A stretch of DNA of 30,025 bases. Origin: an uncultured Ruminococcus sp. Its GTDB lineage: Bacteria; Bacillota; Clostridia; Oscillospirales; Ruminococcaceae. Below, piece after piece: positions 16,722-25,280 of the stretch. Below the pieces are notes generated by a model. It was not told the origin of the DNA and did no database searches. It saw nothing but the letters and a program-made list of their open reading frames with translations. A program made the position numbers and the translations under genes. Position 1 is the stretch's first letter; the number at the start of each line of letters is the position of its first letter. Location of the stretch: the NCBI GenBank assembly GCA_937902395.1, contig CALGTV010000017.1, forward strand, positions 1-30,025. The letters run 5' to 3'.

Positions 16722-18074
16722 TTAAAGATATCTTGCGAAAATATATGCAGTTGAAATTGCAAGTACAATGACTGTGGCAGGTGCAAGCTTTGCGCAATAT
16801 CTACCCCAGCTTATAGGATAACCATTTTTAGCTGCAACTGATGTACCCACAACGTTTGCAGATGCGCCGATAGGTGTTGCACTTCCGCCAATGTCTGTAC
16901 CCATTGCAAGAGTCCATGCAAGCGTATTTATCGGGATTCCTGTTGATGCCGCAAGGCTCTGAATAACGGGAACCATTGTAGCGGCAAATGGTATATTATC
17001 AACAAATGCGCTGGCGATAGCTGATACCCAGAGGATAATAGCAACTGTGATATATGGATTACCACCGCTTATTGTACGTATAAATTCAGCGATATATTCA
17101 AGTATGCCTGTTTCTTCAAGACCGCCTACAACTATAAACAGACCAATGAAAAATACAAGTGTCTTGTAGTCAGTCTTTTTAATAAGTTCAAGGGCGTTTT
17201 TACCGGCAGTAAGTAATGTTATAACTGCTATACCAAGTCCGATTGTTGCAACGGTAAGGTGAGTTATTGAATGAGTTACAAGAAGTACAACAGCAAGTGC
17301 AAAAATCAAAGTGCTGATTATGAAATCCTTTTTGTTTGTAATTGCTGTTGACGGTGCAGGAAGCTTTGAGATATCTACTGCTTCACCTGTTGTTGATACA
17401 AGTTCTTTTTTAAATGCAAAATAGAAGAAAACAACTGAAAATACAAGGCTGATAGCTGCGCATACACCTGTATTCATAAGGAAATCAAAGAATGAGAAAC
17501 CAAGAGATGTACCGATTATGATATTTGGCGGATCGCCGCACATTGTAGCTGAGCCGCCTAAGTTTGCACAGAATACCTCTGCCAGAATCATTGGAATCGG
17601 GTTGAATTTCAGAAGCTGTGCAAGCTCGATTGTAACAGCCGCAAGGAACATGATAACAGTGATACTGTCAATGAACATTGAAAGAACAGCGGACATTATC
17701 ATGAATGTAATGAATATCGGGATTGTTTTGCACTTTACAAGGAAAGCAATCTTCATACAGAGCCAGCGGAAGAAGCCTGCTTTTGCCATCCCCTCAACCA
17801 TTATCATCATACCTGCGATAAAGACAATAGTTGCCCAGTTGATACCTTTGCTTTCGCTTTCGGCGACCTGATACCAGAAATCAGATTTTGCAAAGTCCTT
17901 GATAGCAATAATATCCCATATTGCTTTGCCGTCCCTCATGCAGATTCCGAATACTACAATAAGTGTAAGTAATCCGCTTCCGAGAGTAACCAAGTGTCGT
18001 TCGATTTTGTCGAGCACTATGAGAATGAACATCGCCACAAAGATAATTACGGCGAATATCTGTGCTGCTAACAT
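16722..18074 (-). CDS. ArsB/NhaD-type ion transporter (SLC13-like permease)
   Basis: A 450-residue membrane carrier of the ion transporter superfamily, with about 11-12 helices in two halves. Family hallmarks are the first hairpin SAVLSMFIDSITVIMFLAAV followed by LGGSATMCGDPPNIIIGTSLG, and the second half's SAIASAFVDNIPFAATMVPVI followed by GTDIGGSATPIGASANVVG. These paired loops form the substrate site in the superfamily. Members export arsenite, exchange Na+ for H+ or carry anions; the sequence alone does not decide the substrate. No arsR or arsC is nearby, which argues against an arsenic operon. It is divergent from a Ca2+/Na+ antiporter gene, so an ion-homeostasis role is plausible. An upstream promoter is visible at 18148-18176. 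Confidence 0.82.
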   Translation of the reverse strand: MLAAQIFAVIIFVAMFILIVLDKIERHLVTLGSGLLTLIVVFGICMRDGKAIWDIIAIKDFAKSDFWYQVAESESKGINWATIVFIAGMMIMVEGMAKAGFFRWLCMKIAFLVKCKTIPIFITFMIMSAVLSMFIDSITVIMFLAAVTIELAQLLKFNPIPMILAEVFCANLGGSATMCGDPPNIIIGTSLGFSFFDFLMNTGVCAAISLVFSVVFFYFAFKKELVSTTGEAVDISKLPAPSTAITNKKDFIISTLIFALAVVLLVTHSITHLTVATIGLGIAVITLLTAGKNALELIKKTDYKTLVFFIGLFIVVGGLEETGILEYIAEFIRTISGGNPYITVAIILWVSAIASAFVDNIPFAATMVPVIQSLAASTGIPINTLAWTLAMGTDIGGSATPIGASANVVGTSVAAKNGYPISWGRYCAKLAPATVIVLAISTAYIFARYL

Positions 18075-18147
18075 AAAAAAACCTCCATTTGAAATTTATT
18101 TTTTGTCATCGGAAATAATTATGATGACAGGATGTTTACCAAATGAG

Positions 18148-18176
18148 ATTATAGCACAATTTTTGTGGAAATGCAA
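18148..18176 (-). promoter_or_regulatory. Promoter of the ArsB/NhaD transporter operon
   Basis: On the minus strand TTGCAT (18171-18176), 17 nt, TATAAT (18148-18153), about 74 nt upstream of the start codon. Confidence 0.68.
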
Positions 18177-18362
18177 GGGAAAAAATGTTTTTTGGCAATT
18201 TCTCTGAATTATATCTATTTAGTTCTCTTTTTGTGAAATTTATGGTAAAATTGCGGAAGAAAAAACAAAATCACCTTGATATTGTAACGGTATGTTCACT
18301 GCATTTTCACTAAACTGTCACATTTTAAAAAGTGGGACGGAAGAAAAAATACGGCTTTTGTC

Positions 18363-18391
18363 TTGATATTATTTCGTTTTTATGGTATAAT
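18363..18391 (+). promoter_or_regulatory. Promoter of the Ca2+/Na+ antiporter gene
   Basis: TTGATA (18363-18368), 17 nt, TATAAT (18386-18391), giving a leader of about 100 nt before the start codon. Confidence 0.7.
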
Positions 18392-18500
18392 CCATTGTGG
18401 TGGTATCACAAAAGGTCATATGACGATTTTATGTGGTATGCTGAAAAATGCACTGATTTTTGATTCGTTCTAATCAGAGAAGTGAAAAGGGGTTTTGTTT

Positions 18501-19424
18501 ATGATGTATGTTTTCTTGATAGTGGGATTTATTCTCCTTATCAAAGGTGCAGATTTCTTTGTTGAGGGAAGTTCGGCAGCGGCTAAGATGCTTAAAATTC
18601 CGCCTCTTATAATTGGTCTTACAGTTGTATCTTTAGGTACAAGTATGCCGGAAGCTTCGGTAAGTATCAGTGCGGCACTTGCAGGAAAAAATGAACTCGC
18701 TGTTAGTAACGTATTAGGCTCAAATATTTTTAACCTTATGGCCGTATGTGGTATATGCGCATTAATTAGCCCACTTGTAATAAATAAGGAAACATTTAAG
18801 CGCGATTTCCCAATTTCAATTGGTGCGGCGGCTCTTTTAATGGGTCTTGGTGCAATTGGAATGACAGTTGGACGTATTGATGGTATTATTCTTCTTGCAC
18901 TTTTTATCGGATTCCTTTATCTTATGGTTATGTCAGCGAAAAAAGCCCGTCAGGAAGTTGAAGATGATTACAAGACAATGCCTGTATGGAAGCTTCTGAT
19001 ATTCATTATCGGCGGTATTGCGGCAATTATTATCGGCGGAAAAATGGTAGTAAGCGGTGCTTCTGATATTGCAAGAACATTCGGAATGTCTGAAAATCTC
19101 ATTGGTATGACTATTGTTGCAATTGGTACAAGCCTTCCTGAACTTGTTACATCTGTTGTAGCTGCCCGCAAAAACGAAGTTGATATGGCTGTTGGAAATG
19201 TTGTTGGTTCAAATATCTTCAATATTCTGTTCATTCTCGGTGCGGCATCTGCAATTTGTCCTGTTGTATTTTCAATGGAAAATCTTATAGACAGCATAGC
19301 ACTCATTATAATGAGCGTACTTACAATGATTCTTTGTGCTAAGACTAAAAAGCTCAGCCGCTGGAATGGTGGATTAATGCTTGCGATTTATATTGCTTAC
19401 TCTGTATATATTTGCATGAGATAA
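18501..19424 (+). CDS. Calcium/sodium antiporter (CaCA family, YrbG-like)
   Basis: A 307-residue membrane exchanger, about ten helices in two inverted halves. The two alpha-repeats are clear: GLTVVSLGTSMPEASVSI (catalytic Glu51) with LGSNIFNL, and GMTIVAIGTSLPELVTSV (Glu214) with VGSNIFNI. These glutamates coordinate the transported cation in the family. Length and repeats fit the bacterial K+-independent type. ATG 18501 is used because AAAAGGGG at 18485-18492 is 8 nt upstream; a TTG two codons earlier is too close. The gene stands alone between its promoter and a strong terminator. The physiological ion could be Ca2+ or another divalent cation. Confidence 0.9.
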   Translation: MMYVFLIVGFILLIKGADFFVEGSSAAAKMLKIPPLIIGLTVVSLGTSMPEASVSISAALAGKNELAVSNVLGSNIFNLMAVCGICALISPLVINKETFKRDFPISIGAAALLMGLGAIGMTVGRIDGIILLALFIGFLYLMVMSAKKARQEVEDDYKTMPVWKLLIFIIGGIAAIIIGGKMVVSGASDIARTFGMSENLIGMTIVAIGTSLPELVTSVVAARKNEVDMAVGNVVGSNIFNILFILGAASAICPVVFSMENLIDSIALIIMSVLTMILCAKTKKLSRWNGGLMLAIYIAYSVYICMR

Positions 19425-19428
19425 ATAA

Positions 19429-19462
19429 AACTCCCGAGGCGTTGCGGCTTCGGGAGTTTTTT
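19429..19462. terminator. Bidirectional terminator between convergent genes
   Basis: A 12-bp stem (19429-19440 with 19447-19458, one G-U pair), with A-rich left and T-rich right flanks, ends both the antiporter gene and the phospholipase-like gene. Confidence 0.92.
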
Positions 19463-20499
19463 TATAGTTTAAAAAGCTGTTCGCCGCGGACTGGGTCAAA
19501 CTTATGCCAAACAAGCTTGCCGTCAGAGACTTCCAATACCCGTCCTATGTTGTCTTTGACAGGGGAGAGGGTATAAAGTCCGTCGTGGCGGTGTGCTGCA
19601 TAAAATGTACGGCGAGTAACATTGATTTTTGAATCGGGAGAGGGATTGACACCGTGGAAAGTAATTCCCTTTTCTGTAATCTTTACGATAAGAGGCGCTG
19701 TTCCTCGCATTATACGGCATCCTGAATTATTGGTAATATAATGAGCATCAGATTCATGTAAAGAAATATCGTCAATAAATCTTATAAGAAGTGCGGCGAT
19801 AACACGCTCTGTACGGAGCAGGTGAGAAGAAATAGCGGCTACAGGGTCGGTGCTGATATCGTTTAATCCCTTTGCTGTATCCAAGGAAAGCTGATTGAGA
19901 GCGTCTTTAAAGCTGTTGCGAGAAATGAAGTAATCTGGAATTTCACACACTCTCTGCTGTGGAACCATATCAGGATATATAGTTTCTGCGAGAAGTTCGT
20001 AGCTTTTGTGAAATACTTTGGCAGGTGTGAAATATGTCATACAAGTAACATGAGGTATACAGCACATATCGGAAATCATATGAATGGCTCTGCCGAGAAA
20101 TTCAGCGGATTTCTCGTAAAATCCTGCAATATACATTGTGAGTGCCATTGTGTAATCTTCCTCAAACATAACCCTTGCGCTTTTATAGCACTTTCCTTTT
20201 CCGTTGCGGAAATAACCATTTACTGAGGATTGTTTTTTTAGATGAGGGTTAGTGGCGCAGTAGTAATGTCTTCCGGGGCCTTTTTCGTAATCGCCTTGTT
20301 TATCTGGCCTTTTGGAGAATACAACAAGCGTCTTGGCAATAGGAGCAAAAATATCTTCGCTTTCAGGTCTTAGATATTTGAGCAATACAAGGGTTCTGAG
20401 TGTGAGATTTTTATGTACACAAGAAAGCTCTGCATTATTATCTTTTGATATTTCTTTGGCAAGGGAGTTCATCTTGCGAGCTGTTGAATTTATGTTCAT
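19462..20499 (-). CDS. Zinc-dependent phospholipase C/P1 nuclease-like protein without signal peptide
   Basis: A 345-residue protein whose N-terminal 200 residues resemble the all-helical zinc phospholipase C fold (alpha-toxin, Bacillus PC-PLC). The metal-ligand spacing is preserved: H140-x3-D144-x5-H150 (HMISDMCCIPH), then H164-x3-E168 (HKSYE), as in PC-PLC His118/Asp122/His128/His142/Glu146. His78 (GPGRHYYC) may be another ligand. Residues about 255-345 look like a beta-rich C-terminal module. The N-terminus (MNINSTARKMNSLAKEIS) is polar with no secretion signal, unlike secreted relatives, so the protein is probably cytosolic or leaves by another route. AAGGAG lies 6 nt upstream of the ATG. 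The activity (phospholipid, phosphoester or nucleic acid hydrolysis) cannot be fixed from sequence. Confidence 0.68.
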   Translation of the reverse strand: MNINSTARKMNSLAKEISKDNNAELSCVHKNLTLRTLVLLKYLRPESEDIFAPIAKTLVVFSKRPDKQGDYEKGPGRHYYCATNPHLKKQSSVNGYFRNGKGKCYKSARVMFEEDYTMALTMYIAGFYEKSAEFLGRAIHMISDMCCIPHVTCMTYFTPAKVFHKSYELLAETIYPDMVPQQRVCEIPDYFISRNSFKDALNQLSLDTAKGLNDISTDPVAAISSHLLRTERVIAALLIRFIDDISLHESDAHYITNNSGCRIMRGTAPLIVKITEKGITFHGVNPSPDSKINVTRRTFYAAHRHDGLYTLSPVKDNIGRVLEVSDGKLVWHKFDPVRGEQLFKL

Positions 20500-20558
20500 A
20501 TCGGACTCCTTTTCGTTATATTATATATTAAGATATAGAGTTTTGTAATTCCAATATA

Positions 20559-20587
20559 ATTATATCATATTCTATGACTGAAATCAA
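20559..20587 (-). promoter_or_regulatory. Promoter of the phospholipase-like gene
   Basis: On the minus strand TTGATT (20582-20587), 17 nt, TATAAT (20559-20564), about 60 nt upstream of the start codon. Confidence 0.62.
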
Positions 20588-20658
20588 TAGTACATATTAA
20601 AGGAACATCTAAAAATGTTAATACAATGCAGATACATTGAAATCCAAGAGGTGATATT

Positions 20659-22122
20659 ATGAAAGAATACTGTATGTACCTGCGAAAATCAAGGGCAGAC
20701 GTTGAAGCGGAAGCACGTGGAGAGGGGGAAAGCCTCTCACGTCATCAGAATATGCTTATGGAGCTTGCAAAACGTCAGAAGTTGAACATTGTGAAGATTT
20801 ACAAGGAAATAGTCAGCGGCGATAGTATTGCAGCTCGTCCGCAGATGCAGGCATTGCTTTCAGATGTGACCCAGGGCAAATATGCAGGAGTACTTGTAGT
20901 TGAAATAGAACGTCTTGCAAGAGGCGATACTATAGACCAAGGCATAGTTGCTCAGGCGTTTCGTGATTCCTCAACAAAGATTGTTACGCCGACAAAAACT
21001 TATGACCCCGACAATGAATTTGATGAGGAATATTTTGAATTTTCGCTGTTTATGAGCCGACGTGAGTACAAGACCATCAAGCGTCGTATGCAGGCAGGCA
21101 GACTCGCTTCAATTAAAGAAGGAAATTACATAAGCACCACAGCCCCTTATGGCTACAGAAAAATCAATCCCGAGCCAAAGGTTCATACTCTTGAAATAGT
21201 TCACGAAGAAGCTGAAATAGTCAAGCTGATATATAAGCTGTATATTGACGGTCATGGTGCAAAATATATTGCAAATGAGCTCAATCGCATGGGAATTAGT
21301 CCGCAAAAAAGTCAGTACTGGGAATATCCGAGTATTAAAAAGATACTTGAAAATCCGCTTTATTGCGGAAAAGTCGGCTGGAAAACAAAATCAAACGGTG
21401 ATACGCTGTACAAGGGATTACATGAGCCGATAATCAGCGAAGAAATCTTCAATGCTGTTCAGCAGAAGAAGAAAACAAATCCAGCCGCACAGCTTCACCC
21501 TAATGATACATTGCTGAATTACTATCACAATATCCTCTATTGCAAAAATTGCGGACATCAGTTAAGACGCAGAGTGATAGCTAACAGCGGTCATGAATAT
21601 ATGCTGTGCACTCATAGAGAATGTCGTGGAAAGATAGTAAGCTCTACCATTGAATCTATTGATGAAGCAGTTATTTCGGCTTTTCGATATCGTATAAAGC
21701 AGTTTGAAAAGCTGAAAAGAAGCGGTCAAACGGAGAATAAAAACGAACCAGATAAAAAAGCTCCGCTAATTGCAGAGCTCAGAAAGTCAAAACGTCAGCT
21801 TTTAAAGCTGTATGAACTGTTGGAGCAGGAGATTTATGACACAAATACTTTTCTTGAACGTTCAAAAATAGTCAATGAGAAAATACACGCTCTTGAAGCA
21901 GCAATAAATGAGATTGATAATGAACAAAAAAAATTGCAGCTTCCTACAGATAAAGCTATCAGAAGACTTGAATATGTAATCAATAACTTTCCGGATTCTG
22001 CCCCCGAAGAAAAAAACAGACTTCTCCACACAGTTGTAAGAAAGCTCTACTACCATAAAACTCAAAAAATGTGCAGAAATAAAACGGATTCAGACCTTAC
22101 TTTAAATGCGGATTTTTTATAG
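20659..22122 (+). CDS. Large serine recombinase (orphan)
   Basis: A 487-residue site-specific recombinase. The resolvase-type catalytic domain spans about 1-150, with the nucleophile likely Ser11 in YLRKSRAD and the family's VVEIERLARGD motif. A recombinase domain follows (about 160-270, APYGYRK ... ISPQKSQYWEYPSIKKILENPLYCGKVGW). Then comes a zinc ribbon (CKNCGHQ ... CTHRECRGK, about 295-330) and a long coiled coil (about 355-460). This is the architecture of phage or element integrases and of CisA/SpoIVCA-type excisases. GAGGTG lies just upstream of the ATG. No phage, conjugation or cargo genes surround it, so it looks like a remnant or a stand-alone integrase. It carries an apparently intact catalytic domain. 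Confidence 0.87.
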   Translation: MKEYCMYLRKSRADVEAEARGEGESLSRHQNMLMELAKRQKLNIVKIYKEIVSGDSIAARPQMQALLSDVTQGKYAGVLVVEIERLARGDTIDQGIVAQAFRDSSTKIVTPTKTYDPDNEFDEEYFEFSLFMSRREYKTIKRRMQAGRLASIKEGNYISTTAPYGYRKINPEPKVHTLEIVHEEAEIVKLIYKLYIDGHGAKYIANELNRMGISPQKSQYWEYPSIKKILENPLYCGKVGWKTKSNGDTLYKGLHEPIISEEIFNAVQQKKKTNPAAQLHPNDTLLNYYHNILYCKNCGHQLRRRVIANSGHEYMLCTHRECRGKIVSSTIESIDEAVISAFRYRIKQFEKLKRSGQTENKNEPDKKAPLIAELRKSKRQLLKLYELLEQEIYDTNTFLERSKIVNEKIHALEAAINEIDNEQKKLQLPTDKAIRRLEYVINNFPDSAPEEKNRLLHTVVRKLYYHKTQKMCRNKTDSDLTLNADFL

Positions 22123-22178
22123 AGTATATGTACAATATGGGGTTATAATTATATTGAATATCTGATAATAACTTATAC

Positions 22179-22208
22179 AATACCGCATAATCTCTATGCG
22201 GTATTACT
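22179..22208 (+). terminator. Terminator of the recombinase gene
   Basis: AATACCGCATA (22179-22189) pairs with TATGCGGTATT (22195-22205) around a 5-nt loop; the T-run after it is short. The same AATACCGCA...GCGGTATT core recurs in the GH30 terminator. Confidence 0.8.
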
Positions 22209-22271
22209 TTATTTCTGTGAAAATTTTGCTAATAAAATGCAAATATGCAACTGGAAGATTTGGAAAAATCA

Positions 22272-22300
22272 TTGACATTTAAGATTAAATCTGATAAAAT
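22272..22300 (+). promoter_or_regulatory. Promoter of the GH30-dockerin gene
   Basis: TTGACA (22272-22277), 17 nt, TAAAAT (22295-22300), 57 nt before the start codon. Confidence 0.7.
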
Positions 22301-22356
22301 AATAAATAGATAGTACGGTTTATTAAGCGGAAAATATATTAAAGGAGGACTTAAAA

Positions 22357-24948
22357 ATGCTAAAATCATTTAAAAAATCTGTGGCTTTCCTTATGGCTAC
22401 GCTGCTTACAGGTTCTCTTGCCTGCAATCTCCCTAAAGAAGCACAGGCGGCAGAAAATGTAGTGGTATCACCCTACAACGTGTACGAAATCAATGACGGT
22501 GTGTTTGAGGGTTGGGGCACATCTCTCTGTTGGTGGGCGAATCGTATCGGCTATTCAGATTCCCTCTCTCAAAAAGCTGCTGACCTGTTCTATGGTGATG
22601 ATGGTCTGAGGTTGAATATCGCCCGTTTCAACATCGGGGGCGGTGACGACCCAACACACAATCATATCACCCGTACCGATTCCAATATGCCGGGGTACAC
22701 CAAATACAACAACGGCAATGTCACTTATGACTGGAGTGCTGATGCAAATCAGAGAAATGTACTTATGAAATCCATTGAGGCGGCAGGAGATGACATGATC
22801 GTTGAAATGTTCTCAAACTCTCCTCCGTACTATATGACCAACAGTGGATGCAGCAGCGGTGCAAAAGATGCAAATAAAAACAACCTTAAAGATGATTACT
22901 ATGACGATTTTGCTGAATATCTTGCAGAGGTATGCTACCATTATGAAACTGAATGGGGTGTGGATGTCCAGAGCGTAACTCCCCTGAATGAACCGTACTC
23001 GGATTACTGGTCGGCATACAGCAAAAAGCAGGAGGGTTGTCACTTTGACCAAGGAGCTTCGGAATCAAACATTATCCTTGAATTGCAAAAATCCATGGAT
23101 AAAAGAGGGCTCGGTGATGTCATTCTCAGCGGCAGCGATGAAACCTCTATTGATGTGCAGATTTCTTCATATAACAAATTTTCAGCCGATGCAAAAAAGG
23201 CAATAGGGCGAATTGATACCCACTCATACAGCGGAAGCAAGCGTTCAGAATTGAAAAATCTGGCTTTAAGAGATGACAAAAATCTCTGGATGAGCGAAGT
23301 TGACGGAAGTGGTACTGCGGGCACAAATGCAGGACAAATGGGCTCTGCACTGTGGCTTGCAGACAGAATTACCCTTGATATGAACGAGCTCAATTCTTCA
23401 GCATGGATTATGTGGCAGGTAATTGACAACCACATTTCCAAAAACGGATACAATGGCAACAAAGACAGCGGAATGCCGAATATAAACGGCGGATTCTGGG
23501 GTGTCGCTGTTGCTGACCATGACAAAAATGATATTATCCTTACGAAAAAATATTACGGCTTCGGACAGTATACCCGTTATATCCGTCCGGGAATGACTAT
23601 GCTCAAATCCTCCCGTACAACTCTTGCTGCTTATGATAAGGAAAATCAGCAGCTTGTAATCGTTGCGTACAACACCTCTGGCAATTCAAAGGATATGTAT
23701 TTCGATCTTTCTGGATTTGACAAAACAGGCGAATCAGCACAGATTATCCGCACCAGTGCAACTGAAAACTGGGCAAATGCAGGCACTGTAAAAACAAGCG
23801 GAGGAAGCCTCAGCGTGTCACTCCCTGCAAACTCTATTTCAACGTTTATTATTGATGGGGTAAGCGGCGGCAAGGCTCTTGAAAATAAAATAAATATCAC
23901 AAATGATATGATAAGCGGCAGTAATGCTTGGAACAACTCTGAAAATGACTGCTATAAGGCATTCGACGGTAAAACAGCAACTTATTTTGACGGCGTTGGA
24001 AACGGCTATGTTCAGGTAGATTTAGGCTCTGTGTACGACATTTCCGCTATCGGATATGCTCCTAGAAGCGGCTATGAATACCGTTGTCCCGACTCTATGT
24101 TCCAGGTTTCACAGGACGGAAAAAGCTGGGATACTGTATACACCATAGAAAACAAGCCAAGCGGCGGTATGCAGTATATCACAAGTGTAAACGGCACATC
24201 TGCACGATATATACGTTATATCGTTCCTGAGGGTAAGCCTGACAATCAGTGGAATACAGATGATGTCTACTGCTGTAATATAGCAGAAATTGAGCTTTAT
24301 GGCACACCAAATACTGCGGCAGTTATGACAGAAATCAAGCCTGTAAAAACAAGCGGCAGCGAATCTTGGAACAACTCGGCCAATGACTATTCAAAAGTAT
24401 TTGACGGCGACGCTGACACTTATTTTGACGGAGTTGGAAATGGCTATGTTCAGGCGGATTTAGGTGGTATATACAACATAACATCTATTGGTTATACTCC
24501 TCGAAAGGGCTATGAATACCGTTGTCCCGACAGTATGTTCCAGATTTCACAGGACGGCAAAAACTGGACAACAATTCATACTATTGCGAACAAGCCAAAT
24601 TTTGCAATGCAGTATATCAAAGATTTCAGCGGTGATACAACTGCAAGATATATCCGATATATTGTTCCCGACGGTGCTCCTCAGAATATCTGGAATGACG
24701 ATGATGTCTACTGCTGTAATATTGCAGAAATGAAGATATACGGCGAATTTGTGGGCGCAGCTGCTGTAATAGGCGATGTAAACAAGGACGGAAGTTTTAG
24801 TGTTGCTGATGCAGTAATGCTTCAAAAATGGCTGTTGAATGTGCCTGATGCAACTCTCACTGACTGGAAATCAGCAGATTTATGCGTTAACGGTATCATT
24901 GATATTTTCGATTTTTGCAAAATGCGTGAGCTTTTAGTTGCTCAATAA
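22357..24948 (+). CDS. Secreted GH30 glycoside hydrolase with tandem F5/8C-type CBMs and dockerin
   Basis: An 863-residue plant- or glycan-degrading enzyme. A signal peptide (MLKSFKKSVAFLMATLLTG...) is cleaved near AQA-A31. The catalytic domain (about 38-505) matches GH30: GWGTSLCWW, LNIARFNIGGG, proton donor Glu212 in TPLNEPYSDYW and nucleophile Glu314 in LWMSEVDGSG. The GWGTSLCWWANRIG and GGGDDPTHNHITR stretches resemble endo-beta-1,6-galactanase-type GH30 members; this substrate is inference. Two homologous discoidin-like (F5/8 type C, CBM32-like) modules follow at about 512-648 and 656-797, each with WNNS, YFDGVGNGYVQ.DLG and ARYIRYIVP. A type I dockerin (806-860) ends the protein (GDVNKDGSFSVADAVMLQKWLL; DIFDFCKMRELL). 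AAAGGAGG lies upstream of the ATG. Confidence 0.9.
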   Translation: MLKSFKKSVAFLMATLLTGSLACNLPKEAQAAENVVVSPYNVYEINDGVFEGWGTSLCWWANRIGYSDSLSQKAADLFYGDDGLRLNIARFNIGGGDDPTHNHITRTDSNMPGYTKYNNGNVTYDWSADANQRNVLMKSIEAAGDDMIVEMFSNSPPYYMTNSGCSSGAKDANKNNLKDDYYDDFAEYLAEVCYHYETEWGVDVQSVTPLNEPYSDYWSAYSKKQEGCHFDQGASESNIILELQKSMDKRGLGDVILSGSDETSIDVQISSYNKFSADAKKAIGRIDTHSYSGSKRSELKNLALRDDKNLWMSEVDGSGTAGTNAGQMGSALWLADRITLDMNELNSSAWIMWQVIDNHISKNGYNGNKDSGMPNINGGFWGVAVADHDKNDIILTKKYYGFGQYTRYIRPGMTMLKSSRTTLAAYDKENQQLVIVAYNTSGNSKDMYFDLSGFDKTGESAQIIRTSATENWANAGTVKTSGGSLSVSLPANSISTFIIDGVSGGKALENKINITNDMISGSNAWNNSENDCYKAFDGKTATYFDGVGNGYVQVDLGSVYDISAIGYAPRSGYEYRCPDSMFQVSQDGKSWDTVYTIENKPSGGMQYITSVNGTSARYIRYIVPEGKPDNQWNTDDVYCCNIAEIELYGTPNTAAVMTEIKPVKTSGSESWNNSANDYSKVFDGDADTYFDGVGNGYVQADLGGIYNITSIGYTPRKGYEYRCPDSMFQISQDGKNWTTIHTIANKPNFAMQYIKDFSGDTTARYIRYIVPDGAPQNIWNDDDVYCCNIAEMKIYGEFVGAAAVIGDVNKDGSFSVADAVMLQKWLLNVPDATLTDWKSADLCVNGIIDIFDFCKMRELLVAQ

Positions 24949-24960
24949 TCTGTTAAAATC

Positions 24961-25180
24961 AATACCGCATAGAAATACAGATGTATAATTCATACTAATC
25001 CCTAAAATGTTAGTAGACAAAGATGATGAGCAAAAATACAGTATGTCAAGGCGGACGACGAAAGCATACTGTCGTATGGTGAGGAAGTCCAACGATGACA
25101 TACGGCATTTTTGCCATTAGATTTGTCTACTGTTGTTTCAGGGATTAGTATCATGTATTCTCTGTGCGGTATTGTTTTAT
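24961..25180 (+). terminator. GH30 terminator hairpin interrupted by a MITE
   Basis: The left stem AATACCGCATAGAAATAC (24961-24978) pairs with the right stem at 25155-25173, with one bulge and one G-U-type mismatch, and is followed by GTTTTATT. The arms are now 176 nt apart because a 154-bp MITE lies in the loop. Removing the element and one TA restores an ordinary hairpin with a loop of about 20 nt. Confidence 0.75.
24993..25150. mobile_element. MITE B inserted in the GH30 terminator loop
   Basis: A 154-bp non-coding element (24995-25148) flanked by TA (24993-24994 and 25149-25150). The outer inverted repeat is CTAATCCC...GGGATTAG. Imperfect pairing continues for about 60 bp per arm, including AGTAGACAAA against TTTGTCTACT and GCAAAAATACAGTATGTCA against its partner near 25096-25114. 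The whole element can fold as one hairpin. It shares no sequence with MITE A, so it is a separate family, but has the same TA target preference. Confidence 0.82.
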
Positions 25181-25245
25181 TGTGCTGTTAAAATGAATTA
25201 TAAGTTCCGTATTATAAAATTTATAATTTTTATTTTTAAAAGTAC

Positions 25246-25274
25246 TTGACAAATGCTTTTTACGGTGATATAAT
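25246..25274 (+). promoter_or_regulatory. Promoter of the T-box operon
   Basis: A perfect TTGACA (25246-25251), 17 nt and a perfect TATAAT (25269-25274); transcription should start near 25281. Confidence 0.88.
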
Positions 25275-25280
25275 ATTCTC

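Larger units (their letters stand above)
18075..18500. other. 426-bp divergent intergenic region between two ion transporter genes
   Basis: Holds the two divergent promoters listed separately and leaders of roughly 65-70 and 100 nt. The minus-strand leader has a 7-bp hairpin (TGTCATC/GATGACA). I compared the leaders by eye with manganese, magnesium and fluoride riboswitch signatures and saw no match. No ORF with a ribosome site was found. The central part (about 18180-18360) is AT-rich without evident structure. Confidence 0.5.

Noticed and set aside
16722..18074. Arsenite efflux (ArsB) as a specific function
   Set aside because: The fold fits the superfamily, but no arsR, arsC or arsA neighbours are present and the substrate loops do not decide the ion.
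18392..18500. Possible metal riboswitch in the ~100-nt leader of the Ca2+/Na+ antiporter
   Set aside because: No yybP-ykoY, M-box or other known signature could be matched by eye; the leader has only short weak stems.
20549..22158. AT-rich similarity (TATAATTATAT) on both sides of the recombinase gene, considered as attachment sites
   Set aside because: The shared part is about 11-15 nt, nearly palindromic and pure A/T, and one copy overlaps a good promoter. Chance is a sufficient explanation without a comparison genome.
20659..24948. A prophage or integrative conjugative element covering the recombinase and GH30 gene
   Set aside because: No phage structural, replication, relaxase or conjugation genes are present and no att duplication was found.
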